DNA of 19,015 bases. It comes from Zygnema cylindricum (lineage: Eukaryota > Streptophyta > Zygnematophyceae > Zygnematales > Zygnemataceae). Both the position numbers and the translations under genes were made by a program. Numbering within the stretch: position 1 is the stretch's first letter; each line of letters begins with the position of its first letter. The notes under the pieces were generated by a model. The model did not search any database. It was not told where the DNA came from and saw only the letters and a program-made list of their open reading frames with translations. Location: the NCBI GenBank assembly GCA_037447655.1, contig JBBHKE010003087.1, positions 126,001 to 145,015 on the forward strand, in the 5' to 3' direction. Below, one piece after another: positions 1 to 8,968 of this stretch.

Positions 1-75
1 GTTGCTCGAAGCACTCCCTCTCGGTGGGTGTTTCTCTCATCCCCACATTGTGGTTGTGTCCTTCTTACATTGCAA

Positions 76-182
76 GTCTCTCTCTCTTCCCCTCCCCTCC
101 CCTCCTCTCCCTCTCCCTCTCTTTCTCCCTCTCTCTCTCCCTCTCCCTCTCCCTCTCCCTCTCTTTCTCTCTCTCCCCCCTT
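76..182. repeat. CT-rich microsatellite (CTCTCC/CCCTCT type)
   Basis: The + strand is almost entirely C and T here, built from CTCTCC, CCCTCT and CCCCTC units with irregular phase. The short open frames across it encode only Leu/Ser/Pro strings and have no sign of being genes. A T-rich stretch follows to about 280. Nothing else is visible in the first 300 bases. Confidence 0.85.
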
Positions 183-502
183 CTCCTGTTTTTTGTTACT
201 TGTTTTTTTTTTTGTTTCGATTTTTGATATTGTATTTATTTCTATTTTTATTGTAATATTTTATTGTAGATAATTATTAGAGTTTTATAGTTGGACTAAA
301 AAGGTGGTTTAGGAAATTTCTAGACTTGAATAATAATAATGATACTAACATAAATAATAATAAGAATAACAATAACAATAAAAAAATATCAATTATTATA
401 ATGTATATAATATTTGCTCAAGATATATCATAGATCTAATAAAAGGATTTATCACACGCATAATAAATATACAGACAGTCAGTTTAGTTATAATATCTAT
501 AA

Positions 503-571
503 TACCTATAATAACAATTACAATATGTATAATATATTACCTATAATAACAATTACAATATGTATAATATA
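503..571 (+). repeat. Tandem duplication, period 35 nt
   Basis: Two adjacent copies of a unit starting TACCTATAATAACAATTACA lie at 503-537 and 538-571, essentially identical. This is a simple local duplication in the AT-rich block. Confidence 0.85.
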
Positions 572-964
572 GAATAAAAGGTACAATGTATGTAATATAA
601 TTAACACTAATGGCTTTAATATATATATATTATATATAGTAACAACAATAATATATGTAATGTATGTAACAACAGTTCAGTAGTAAAATATATTAAATAT
701 ATGTAATGTAAAACGGTTTAGTTATAATATATGTAATACACTTCATAATAAAAGTTATATATACATATAATATACAAAGCAATAGATGTAATAGATTTAA
801 TATATATAAGAGTATAATTTATGTAATAATAATAGTTATAATTTATAAAATATATGTATTAATAATAATTATCGTATATATAATAACAATTAAAATATAT
901 ATAACATATCGAATAATTTTTCTAAACACATGTAACTGTAAACGTTATAAAACGTTATAATATA

Positions 965-1013
<49 letters not shown>
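965..1013. repeat. TG/TA microsatellite
   Basis: A run of about 17 TA dinucleotides (973-1007) is bracketed by TGTGTG on the left and GTGTGT on the right, giving a symmetrical (TG)n(TA)n(TG)n tract. Such alternating tracts are usually length-polymorphic. Confidence 0.9.
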
Positions 1014-1214
1014 AATACATGTTTAAGATGAGTAATATTTGTCATATATACAATAATGCACGTTATTATCTGTTTAATTTATTTGAAATATGAGTTATAA
1101 TATAAATAATGTATATAATAATAGTACAAGTATAATATATGAAACTGTTGTTACAACTACTGTTATAGTTGTAATAATAATATAATTGTATACTAATAAT
1201 AATTATAATAAACA

Positions 1215-1470
1215 TAATGTAACGGTTAGATATAATTGTCATAATATATATAATATGACAGTTAGTTTCACATGTCGTAATTACTATAATGTAACAGTTT
1301 ATTATACTTGTAATAATTAACATAATATAACGGTTAGATACAACTGTCATAATATGTCTAATATAACAGTTAATTTTAACTGTTAAGATAAATATAATGT
1401 AAACTGCTATAAAAAATATAATGTAACAGTTAGTTAATACTAATAATTAACACATTATAACAGTTAGATA
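1215..1470. repeat. Degenerate repeats with TAACNGTTA core (left block)
   Basis: The words GTAACGGTTAG, ATGACAGTTAG, GTAACAGTTT, ATAACGGTTAG, ATAACAGTTAA, GTAACAGTTAG and ATAACAGTTAG recur at roughly 30-45 nt intervals, usually followed by ATATAA-type sequence and TTGTCATAAT. The spacing is irregular, so this is a decayed tandem array. The core is close to the plant MYB consensus (YAACNG). That resemblance is established for MYB factors in general; any regulatory role here is only inference. Confidence 0.55.
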
Positions 1471-1491
1471 TAAATGTTAAAATATTTATAT

Positions 1492-1891
1492 TGTAGTAGA
1501 CCTTGTCGTACAACGGTCGTACAATAAGTACATCGCCCATTCTACCTTCTTGTACTATATAGTGTTCCTAGTGGACTAGGGTTTAGTAGTAGGTAGTCGT
1601 GAGTAGGCAGACCGAGACTTAGGAATATTTAGGTACCTCTCTCTCTAAGAGAGCCTGTAACTATAAAGGTCATACTTGACCAGGAATAACTTACTACTTT
1701 GGGGAGCAAATTCAGTGATTCTTTTTGCGTTTGACTCAGGGGAGTCTTGTCCTCACTGGGGTGTGAGTTGTCAGAATATTTGTGTGCCTGGGCGGCGCTT
1801 ATTCAGCGGGAAAGTAGAAGGGGCAAATATTATGCTAGAGGCTTTACATAGGCTGCTCATTCTGTGGGTCAATAGAGACCACAAAATTTCA
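1492..1891 (+). mobile_element. Solo LTR, about 400 bp, related to the copia LTR
   Basis: The segment begins TGTAGTAG and ends AAATTTCA, with the TG...CA termini of an LTR. Its 3' 230 bases align with the 3' end of the LTR of the copia element at 5187-11617 (which lies on the other strand): shared features are the TGTCGTACAA / GTACAWAAGTACA cluster, ACTTACT...GGGGAGCAAATTCAG, CTCAGGGGAGTCTTGTC and the final TTTCA. The left half is much shorter than in the 1,047-bp LTR. The five bases on either side (TATAT and AACTA) do not match, so no target duplication survives. It is probably a solo LTR of a shorter sister family; a truncated or rearranged LTR is the alternative. Confidence 0.7.
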
Positions 1892-2120
1892 AACTAGTTA
1901 AAACTGTTTTATTATACTAATTACAAAAGTTACATGTAACTGTTATATCATTGTTATTATAACAATATAACTAACTGTCATATTTGGTATAATATAACAG
2001 TCAGATATAGTTGTTATAATTTATAAAATATAACAGGTAGATATAGTTGTTATAATAACAATGATATAACAGTTACATGTAACTTTTGTAATTAGTATAA
2101 TAAAACAGTTATAACTAGTT
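1892..2120. repeat. Near-perfect 74-nt inverted repeat (foldback / MITE-like hairpin)
   Basis: The arm at 1892-1965 is the reverse complement of 2047-2120 with one mismatch in 74. The loop is 81 nt (1966-2046). Each arm ends in the palindrome AACTAGTT and contains ATTATACTAATTAC and GTTACATGTAACTG. The left arm begins at the base after the solo LTR's terminal CA. No clear target duplication was found and no protein is encoded. This is compatible with a small non-autonomous foldback element, a source of hairpin small RNA, or a recent inverted duplication in the AT-rich block. Confidence 0.85.
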
Positions 2121-2560
2121 GTTATGAGTAATGTAATATAACAGTTAAATATAATTAATATGTTAAAACAGTATAATCAATATATTAAAACAGTTATAAC
2201 CAGTTGTTCTTTTTAGTATAGTATAACAGTTATAACTAGCCCTTACAATATGAAGTTATAACTAGCCCTTACAATTTGTATTATACAACAGTTAGATAAA
2301 ATTGCTAAAATAACTTATTACCGGCTATTATAATATATATAATGTGTCATATAACACTTATTACCGGTTGTTATAATGTAAAAATTGTGTCAGTTAGATA
2401 TAAGTATTATAATTAATTTAATATAGCAGTCATAACTACCTGTTATAGTACATATAGTACACCAGCTACAAATAATTGTTTTACTTATTCTTATATAACA
2501 ATTATAACTAGGTGTTATAATACATTTAATATAACAGTTAGATATAGCTCTTGATTAATA
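1905..2560. repeat. Degenerate repeats with TAACNGTTA core (right block)
   Basis: The same family of words as before the solo LTR continues here: ATAACAGTCAG, ATAACAGGTAG, AAAACAGTTATAACTAGTTG, ATAACAGTTAAAT, AAACAGTTATAACCAG, CAACAGTTAGATA, ATAACAGTTAGATATAG. Many carry the trailer ATAACTAG. Two internal duplications stand out: the 26-nt repeat at 2228-2277, and CTTATTACCGGYTRTTATAAT near 2310 and 2357. No gene is seen between 2121 and 2660. Confidence 0.5.
2228..2277 (+). repeat. Tandem duplication, period 26 nt
   Basis: The 22-nt word AGTTATAACTAGCCCTTACA(AT) starts at 2228 and again at 2254. The two copies are identical over those 22 nt and diverge only after them. Confidence 0.85.
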
Positions 2561-2773
2561 TGATACAACAATTAACTATAATTGAATACGAACAAAAATA
2601 AGTATTTTATAAACACGAAATAATAATAGAAATAATAAAGTTTACTACTAAAAAAATAAAAAATGAATAATCATCATCATTATTATTTCTATCTTTTCTT
2701 GTTGATAAGATTAATTTTGAGTTTATATGTGACAGTTACCAACCATTTCGGATACTCCAATAATTCTTGTAAC

Positions 2774-3209
2774 ATGGAGAATACCTTTGTTGCTCCCTCA
2801 ATAAGCACCATTCCTAGTAGACCTCCTCCCAAGCAAGTCGGTAGAATTGGTGCATCACGGGTCTGGCATTTACGAAACCTAAGAACTGATGAAAATAATG
2901 GAGAAAACCTTAGTTCTGGCACTACAACATCAAAAAGAAAGAGAGGCAACAAAACAGTGCCTGTAAATCAAGCGAGTACAAAAAGAGTTGAGGACAAAGA
3001 TGATTTGGGCGAACACAGTGATGATGATGAAATATTACGTCCGAGTAGTGCCTCTAAACCCAAACTAGAGTCTAGTGCCTCTAAACCCAAACCAGAGTCT
3101 TTCTGTGCAAACACAGAAGAAACTAGGCGAGAAGGATTTGCTGGCCAGAAAAACGACAGTGAGAGAAGATACTTTGACACAATACACGCAGAGGATAAAA
3201 ATATGGAAG
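2774..3209 (+). pseudogene. Exon 1: charged N-terminal region
   Basis: The start is placed at the ATG of M-E-N-T-F-V because the open frame upstream (from 2663) is a translation of AT-rich repeat DNA. The block carries a basic cluster S-K-R-K-R-G-N-K that could be a nuclear localisation signal, an acidic stretch (EHSDDDE), and a twofold peptide repeat S-S-A-S-K-P-K-x-E encoded by a tandem duplication near 3045-3100. No catalytic motif is seen, as expected for a linker or DNA-contact arm. A good donor, GAAG|GTATTA, lies at 3209/3210, but its phase does not join in frame to exon 2. Either a one-base change has occurred or another donor was used. The open frame runs on to a TAG at 3257. Confidence 0.5.
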
Positions 3210-3397
3210 GTATTACGAACAACTATACTTCTACTTCAAATGTTTTTAGTGAATATTAGTTTTTTTCTTGCCTTTGCAATGTTATTGGTGCATGTGGTTA
3301 ATTATTATAAATGTTTTTGTTTTAATTTTTTGACTTAGTAATTACATCATTTGGGTTATTTGTTCTAAAATTTAACATAACATTAAACTATGTGCAG

Positions 3398-3574
3398 AAA
3401 TGGTGGGCCGAACAAGAGGAAATAAAGAGCCCTACACTGTTTCCGAGATACATAAAAAAGATGAAAGAAAAGGATTTGGGTGATCACGGCTCGCATTTAG
3501 ACGAACCGTTTTTAGATATGGTGGTTATTAATCAAGCCTCAGTTAACGATTTTTTTCGGGCACATTGGAATCAG
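3398..3574 (+). pseudogene. Exon 2: recombinase N-terminal (core-binding-like) segment
   Basis: Bounded by acceptor TGTGCAG|AAATGG and donor AATCAG|GTAATT; 59 whole codons, phase 0 at both ends. It encodes K-W-W-A-E-Q-E-E-I-K...P-R-Y-I-K-K-M and ends V-N-D-F-F-R-A-H-W-N-Q. This helical, aromatic- and charge-rich segment is in the position of the SAM-like core-binding region of tyrosine recombinases. The reading frame stays open and amphipathic across its length. Identification rests mainly on the downstream exons. Confidence 0.55.
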
Positions 3575-3875
3575 GTAATTGACTAATGGTTTTATTAACA
3601 CTTAAAGATAAAATGCGGGAAGAAATGATAACGAAAGTTGAAGTGTGAGAGCAAAATATATTGAAAAAACAAGAGAGAGGGAATTAATGATAAACACGAA
3701 TGGTAAACATTGTATAAAATAGATATGTGATTATGGATTTTTTTGCATTGTCTTTTTTTGTGCATGTTGTGTACTTTCGGTTTGTCCTGTTTAGGTTTAT
3801 TGAATCGACCCTAAAACACGACGGTTTTGACGTATACAAACTAATATTGAATATTTGTTGTTTTTTTTGTTACAG

Positions 3876-4318
3876 TCTAAAGGTTTATTAGAAGCAATAT
3901 TGAAAGCGCTTGTGTTTTTTCATAAAACGCAATACACCATGTTAGGAATTCCAATAAAAGATATTAGAAAAGGTCCAGATACTGAGACAATAATGAAGGG
4001 GATTAATTTGACGGACTGGTATAAGATGTAAGGAAAAATACTTGGATCGGCAATCGGGAGCGTTGAGCGACGACTATAACGCAAAACAGCTGAAAAATAT
4101 GAGTAGAAAATGACTCAATGCGTGTTCTACTTTATCACATGCTCACGAAAAATATGTTAGCTCGATCGATAACCCTTTTAACCCATTTCGCGACCGGTAG
4201 AGGAAATAGCGCTAGAGGGGTTAATTTGTGTGATTTGTTTTCAATAGAGTTGGAGAGTGTGGGACCGTCCCCTTGTCACATGGTCAGATTTCTCGACATG
4301 AACGGAAAAACGAATAAG
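3876..4318 (+). pseudogene. Exon 3: recombinase segment with arginine box, frameshifted
   Basis: Begins after the acceptor TTTGTTACAG. It reads S-K-G-L-L-E-A-I-L-K-A-L...N-L-T-D-W-Y-K-M to 4027, where the frame meets a TAA. A coding-like frame resumes one position off (K-Y-L-D-R-Q-S-G...K-N-M-S-R-K, about 4036-4107), and then a third frame from 4118 gives L-L-Y-H-M-L-T-K-N-M-L-A-R-S and G-R-G-N-S-A-R-G-V-N-L-C-D-L-F. It ends G-K-T-N-K at the donor AAG|GTAAAA. The A-R-G...D-L-F stretch corresponds to the box I arginine region of Crypton/Ndc10-like recombinases. Two small indels are the simplest explanation; a hidden intron near 4028 (AT|GTAAGG) is possible. Confidence 0.6.
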
Positions 4319-4507
4319 GTAAAAAAAATTGAAGTAATAGACGTGACTTTCGTTACATCATTGTTTAACAACTTTATAAATTAACAGTGTATTGCTTGCT
4401 TGGTTGTTTTCACATCTTTGAAACAATTATCTATTTTTGTAAAGAAATGATGAACTTTAATGTGTTGGTTATTTACCAAACCTATTCAAAAAATAATATT
4501 GATACAG

Positions 4508-4656
4508 GATGGTCGCAATGAGCATTTCGAGGTGATACGAAACAGGGGATGGGATCTTTGTCCGGTCGAGGAGATACCTTTATGGCTACTATATTTGTAC
4601 CATATGAAAGAAAGAACGGGTTAGGGCTGTCCGGACTTTTCATCAAAAGAATCGTG
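4508..4656 (+). pseudogene. Exon 4: Ndc10 domain II-like segment with internal stop
   Basis: Acceptor GATACAG|GATGG and donor CGTG|GTTAGT. The frame joins exon 3 in phase 0, giving G-K-T-N-K then D-G-R-N-E-H-F-E-V-I-R-N, then W-D-L-C-P-V-E-E-I and the aromatic run W-L-L-Y-L-Y-H-M-K-E-R. A Cys followed by a hydrophobic helix and Y/F-rich segment is typical of the corresponding region of Ndc10-like proteins. An in-frame TAG at 4622-4624 interrupts it. The same frame then continues C-P-D-F-S-S-K-E-S-W and splices in phase 2 to exon 5, so the stop looks like a point mutation rather than the gene end. Confidence 0.65.
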
Positions 4657-4783
4657 GTTAGTGTCACAAACTACTTTTATTGTGAAGTGTGTCATGTTTT
4701 TCTCTATAACATCATAAAAAACTAGACATTTTCTTGCCAAATTATATTTTTTGTTAAAATATGTTTTAATGATTCTTTTACAG

Positions 4784-4948
4784 GTACGATTTATTTCTAT
4801 TCCCTAAGGGTTCAAAAAATGACGAGGCGTTGGATTATCACACTCATCTCAAATTAATACAAGCGATGTTTTTTAGTCTCGACATTGTATTCAATTCAAA
4901 AACCCACGCGATGAGAGGAGCAGGTGCAAAGGCAACCGAAAGTAAAGT
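4784..4948 (+). pseudogene. Exon 5: recombinase box II (K-T-H-x-x-R)
   Basis: Acceptor TTTTACAG|GTACG and donor AAAGT|GTAAGA. Joined to exon 4 it completes S-W-Y-D-L-F-L-F-P-K-G. It continues through L-D-Y-H-T-H-L-K-L-I and ends N-S-K-T-H-A-M-R-G-A-G-A-K-A-T-E-S. The K-T-H-A-M-R-G-A-G-A stretch fits the H-x-x-R box that, with the box I Arg and a C-terminal Tyr, forms the tyrosine-recombinase active site. In Crypton and Ndc10-like families a Gly-Ala usually follows this Arg. The exon has no internal stop. Confidence 0.7.
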
Positions 4949-5040
4949 GTAAGAAACATGGCATGTTTCATTTGTAGATAATATTGTTATTACCCATAAA
5001 GTTGTAAATCTTAAAAAGAAATAAAAAAACTTGAAGTGTT

Positions 5041-5120
5041 AAGTTTTTATGCTTGCATGAAATGATGAAGTTGAAGTATTAAAGTTTTCATGCCAAGTTT
5101 TTATGCTTACATGAAAGGAT
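5041..5120 (+). repeat. Direct repeat pair inside intron 5
   Basis: A 26-nt word beginning AAGTTTTTATGCTT occurs at 5041-5066 and 5095-5120, with two differences. It lies between donor 4949 and acceptor 5134 of the recombinase gene and is a local duplication in the intron. Confidence 0.8.
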
Positions 5121-5134
5121 TTGGGTGTCAACAG

Positions 5135-5186
5135 GGCTTCAGAATCCCATATAACGCGATTGGGGAGATGGGTTACTACCCATATG
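5135..5186 (+). pseudogene. Exon 6, left part: G-R-W motif before the copia insertion
   Basis: The acceptor GTCAACAG|GGCTTC joins exon 5 in phase, giving V-A-S-E-S-H-I-T-R-L-G-R-W-V-T-T-H-M. The I-x-R-L-G-R-W signature is what precedes the nucleophile tyrosine in Crypton-type recombinases (the equivalent of the G-H-x-x box of phage integrases). The frame stops being coding exactly where the copia 3' LTR begins (5187, TGAAACTC), so the exon is cut by the insertion and not by a splice site. Confidence 0.7.
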
Positions 5187-5187
5187 T
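5153..5187 (+). repeat. Left copy of the 35-nt imperfect duplication flanking the copia element
   Basis: This stretch, AACGCGATTGGGGAGAT..., matches 11615-11649 on the other side of the element at 32 of 35 positions. It is coding sequence of exon 6 (R-L-G-R-W). Ty1/copia integrases normally leave a 5-bp duplication, so this is not an ordinary target site duplication. Confidence 0.85.
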
Positions 5188-6233
5188 GAAACTCTGAGAC
5201 CTCCATAAGTCCTCAGAGTGGACAGCTTCCAAGAAGCCTCTAGGATAATCCTGACCCCTTTGTGTTTAAGCAAAAATAACTGCCACCCTGGCAGACAAAA
5301 ACTCTGACCACCTTCACCCCTATGAAGACAAGACTCCCCTGAGTCGATAGCAAAAAGAATCTCTGAATTTGCTCCCCTGAGCAGTAAGTTATGAAGGGTC
5401 AAAGTTGACCTTTTGTACGGAAGCTCTATGGGAGAGAGGGTCCTATCTCCTAATTTTTGTAAGTCCTATCTCTCTCACAGACTCTATCTACTGATGTACG
5501 GAACCAATCAAAATACAGTTCCGTACGCAAAAGTACAGCTGCCGGTGTACTTTATGTACGAACATTGTACGACATGTCCCAAATGTCGACACATGTCATA
5601 TCCAGATTCGGTGCCATAATCTCCGGAGATTCCACGATCCAACGTAATTTCGCCACGCGTCATCCGATGTGGCGATGACCACAAACCGCCGAAATCTTCC
5701 TCCGCGATCTCGGCGCTAATTCCGGCCGTCCGATTAGAATCTAATTTAATCGTAGCCGTAATAAATACATGCGCGGTATTCGTTTCACTTACCAAATAAA
5801 ATGCGCGATATTGATTTTGTGAATGTACCGAATTCCGTACTTATACATTACCGGATCTATGTATATTGTACACAGTTACAGTTAAATGATTTAACCTACG
5901 TATTAATGTTTAAATTAATATCGTACTATATGTTACCTAAGACTACTTCTAGACCTAACGGCTAAGGCTACCGGCTATCTAATATCTGTCGGCCGGCAGG
6001 TACCAGGATCAAATCCTGTGGCCGGATTACCATTTAGTACATAATCCCTAAACTAGTATAAATTTCCCGTAAACCTCAGGATAGCCTAGGTAGCCATGGC
6101 TCTAGCTTCCTCTCCAATTTCTCAGTGACTGCGACAAGTTTGAGAGTAGGAGAGAGAAGTTAGAGGTAAACTGCCTCGGCTTCTTTATTTCTATTCAGAC
6201 CTAGAAAATACTTTAAAACCATTAGTTTCTACA
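5187..6233 (-). repeat. Copia 3' LTR (complete)
   Basis: In the element's orientation it begins TGTAGAAACTAATGG directly after the polypurine tract and ends GAGTTTCA; length 1,047. It contains a cluster of GTAC palindromes (5495-5575), including the inverted pair GTACGGAAC / GTTCCGTAC, and a hairpin-like GG-rich region near 5990-6025. The outer TG tip, which the 5' LTR lacks, is intact here. Confidence 0.95.
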
Positions 6234-6246
6234 CTCCCTTTATTTT
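6234..6246 (-). other. Copia polypurine tract
   Basis: On the minus strand the bases AAAATAAAGGGAG sit between the pol stop codon (6247-6249) and the TGTAG of the 3' LTR. This is the expected plus-strand DNA primer. It fixes the true LTR border at 6233. Confidence 0.85.
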
Positions 6247-7587
6247 CTAGTCAATCTTTAATTTCAGACCACACTTCTCCTTGCAGAAAATTAGCTTAGG
6301 GGAAGGCACATGTTTGGTCATCATATCTGCTACCATCTCACTATCTGGTCGGTACTCTAAACTGATTATTTTATTTTCTAGTTTCTCTCTAACAAAGCTG
6401 AGTCTAATGTCCATGTGTTTAGCTTTAAAATGATGTTTAGGATTGGCAGAAATAGCGATTGCTGCTTGATTATCACAAAATATTTTCTGCACACCACTCT
6501 TAAGATGACCAAGTTCACCAAGTAAAGACTTGACACACATCAATTCTTTTACAGCAGAGCAAGAGCCCATATACTCAGCCTCCATGGTGGACTGAGCAAT
6601 AACCTTTTGCTGTTTGCTACTCCAACAACAAGCCCCATCACCCACATATAATACATATCCAGAAGTGCATCTCCTCATCGGAGCATCACCATAACTAGCA
6701 TCACTCCAAGTAGTGATGTCAGTATTCTCCCCACCCAAATGCAACCATAGATCCTTAGTTCCTATCAAGTATCTAAAAACTCTCTTAGCTGCCTCCCAAT
6801 CCTTCTTAGTGGGAGCATTTAAACTTCTACTCAGCACTCCTACAGTTGCAGCTAAATCCGGTCGGGTACAATTCATAAAATAGATTAGACTTCCCACTAC
6901 TTGCCTGTAAGGAATAGTCTGCATGAACTTCTGTTCTTCAGGAGATAATTCCTCGTCTAAGACTATGACTCCTTCTTCCTCACTCCCCTCAGTTCCCTTC
7001 TTCAATTCCATTGGAGTTGTACAACTATTAGCTTTATCCATTTGAAATTTTTCAAGCATGTTCCCTATTGCTTCCTTTTGGGTTAATCTTATAATTTTTC
7101 TTTTTCGGTCTCTCTCTACTTGAATTCCCAAAATATATTTTGCTTCCCCCATATCTTTCATTTCAAATCTCCCTTTAAGATCGGTTTTCAGTTTATTAAT
7201 TTTTTCCATTGATTTACTTAAAACAAGCAAATCATCAACATAAATTGCAATAAATATAAAACCTTCCTCATCTTCGAAAACATAGATTGAGTGATCTGAG
7301 CTGATCCGGATATATCCCAGACCGGTAAGAAACTCATCAAGCTTCTTATTCCACTGTCGAGGCGCCTGTTTCAAACCATAAAGAGATTTAATCAGCCGGC
7401 ATACCTTACTCTCCTCTCCTTCTTCCACAAACCCTTCGGGTTGTCGCATGAAGGTCTCCTCTTCCAATTCTCCATGCAAAAAGGTTGTTTTGATGTCCAT
7501 CTGGTGCACTTCCATGTCTTCCGCTGCTGCCAAGCTGAGAAGTATGCGGACGGAGGGAAATCTGACCACCGGGGCAAAGGTTTCATC
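6247..7587 (-). pseudogene. pol: Copia pol, reverse transcriptase and RNase H part
   Basis: The frame opens after the TAA at 7588-7590 with D-E-T-F-A-P-V-V, the usual start of the copia RT domain, and runs 446 codons to a TAG at 6247. RT features are T-F-L-H-G-E-L, Q-P-E-G-F, L-Y-G-L-K-Q-A-P-R-Q-W, the catalytic Y-V-D-D-L-L, and M-G-E-A-K-Y-I-L-G-I-Q-V, a wording typical of plant copia. RNase H shows W-S-D-A-S-Y-G-D, T-M-E-A-E-Y and F-C-D-N-Q-A-A, then K-H-M-D-I-R near the end. No stop interrupts this part, and the YVDD is intact. The ATG/GTG-started frame from 7569 is not the natural start; the domain belongs to the gag-pol polyprotein. Confidence 0.93.
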
Positions 7588-8968
7588 TTAGTCAATTCCC
7601 TCCTTTTGTGTAAATCCCTTTGCCACTAGTCGGGCCTTGTAGCGCTCGATTGTGTTATCTGGGTTCAGTTTTAATTTGAAAACCCACTTACAATCGATTG
7701 GTTTTCGGTTAGGTGGACAATCCACCAGCTCCCAAGTATCGGCTGCCATAATTGAGGTCATCTCTTCATTGATGGCTGTCTTCCACCGATTTCTTTCTGG
7801 ACAAGTCATCGCCTCTCCATAAGTTTGAGGTTCATCTTGATGAGATAGTTTAGTTACCTTGTTATTAACCTGTTTTTCTTGCAGTCTTTTACTACTTCTC
7901 CTTCCCCCCTCAAAATCTGAGGCCGGAATAGATGGTTCTCGTGGATTCTTTCGAACAAACTCAGTTTCTCCCCTATCCCTTGATTCCGAGTCAATTTCCA
8001 CCACGTCTTCCGCTTCGTGTAGAGTTGTCACTGGAGTTTCCATAGCCGAGTACTTTTCAGTCTGATTTGTACCTGCAAGAATGTCATCGTCTCTAAAACC
8101 TGGATAGTTAGGAAGCTCAAAGTCATCAGAATTTTCTGACTCAAATCTGATTTTTACTGATTTTGTATATTTGAAGGGGTCCACAGACTTTCCTTCATCC
8201 ATAACTACTAGATGCTTTACTAAGATTATATCTTCTCTTTTTAGATCATAAACTCTATATCCTTTAACATCCTCATCATATCCTAATAAGTATCCCGGTT
8301 TTCCTTTAGGATCTAGCTTCCAATTAGACCGATCTGTATCTAGACTGAATACTTGACTGCCGAAAACCTTTAAATGAGATAAGTCTGGTTTTCGGCCTGT
8401 CCATCTCTCATAAGGTGTTTGATCTTTTATAGCTAAAGTAAGAACTCTATTTTTGAGGTAATTAGCACAGTTCATTGCTTCTGCCCAAAACCTTTTTCGT
8501 ATCTTCTTATCCGACAACATACTTCTAGCACTATCACTTAGTGTTCTATTTAACCTTTCAGCTACCCCATTCTGTTCCGGATTTTCTAGAACTGTCTTTT
8601 GGTGTTGAACCCCATCTTCTCTCAAAAAATCCTCAAACTGGTTAGAAGTATACTCTCCACTATTGTCACTCCTTACTCTCTTGATTGGAGTTTCATGGAG
8701 TTTTTCGCTCCATGCTTTATATAGTCTAAAACAGTCCTCAGCCTCTGACTTGTTTTTCAAAAAATATACCCGGGAATACCGAGACCAATCATCAGTTATA
8801 GTCATCATAAATCTCTTCCCCCCCGGTGAGGGCACTCTAGCCGGTCCCCAAATATCTGTGTGTACTAGATCTAGAAGTTTTTCTCCCTTGTAGGTGGCTG
8901 TTTTAGGAAAGGGTAATCTGTGTGCTTTACCTTGAGCACACCCACTACAATCACTTATATCATTATCT
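7588..8968 (-). pseudogene. pol: Copia pol, integrase part
   Basis: Read on the minus strand from a frameshift near 8966. The zinc-binding C-S-G-C-A-Q-G-K leads to H-T-D-I-W-G-P and the catalytic core T-D-D-W-S-R...R-S-D-N-S-G-E-Y...P-E-Q-N-G-V-A-E-R, giving all three acidic DDE residues. After the core come Y-E-R-W-T-G-R-K-P (GKGY-like region), an acidic variable C-terminal tail, and Y-K-A-R-L-V-A-K-G-F-T-Q at the RT border. An ochre codon at 7588-7590 closes the frame one codon after G-I-D. In related elements a Tyr commonly stands there, so a single base change explains it. Confidence 0.92.

Larger units (their letters stand above)
290..1491. other. AT-rich non-coding block
   Basis: About 1.2 kb of very AT-rich sequence made of degenerate ATAATA, TATAAT and ATATGTAAT words. 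No codon-like frame or known domain is seen; the one longer minus-strand frame (1066-1350) is a low-complexity Ile/Tyr/Asn string. The block holds local tandem duplications, a TA microsatellite and, from about 1210, recurrent TAACNGTTA-type words that resume after the solo LTR. Confidence 0.7.

Noticed and set aside
1066-1350. Minus-strand open frame of 94 codons
   Set aside because: It is an Ile/Tyr/Asn/Thr low-complexity string created by the TAACNGTTA repeats, with no domain.
2663-2773. Upstream ATG giving a hydrophobic N-terminus to exon 1
   Set aside because: The extra residues are a translation of the AT-rich repeat DNA, and the composition changes sharply at the M-E-N-T-F start, so the hydrophobic run is not a believable signal peptide.
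4028-4110. An intron from the GTAAGG at 4028
   Set aside because: The sequence between keeps coding character in a shifted frame (K-Y-L-D-R-Q...) and no convincing pyrimidine-rich acceptor follows, so frameshifts fit better. An intron is not fully excluded.
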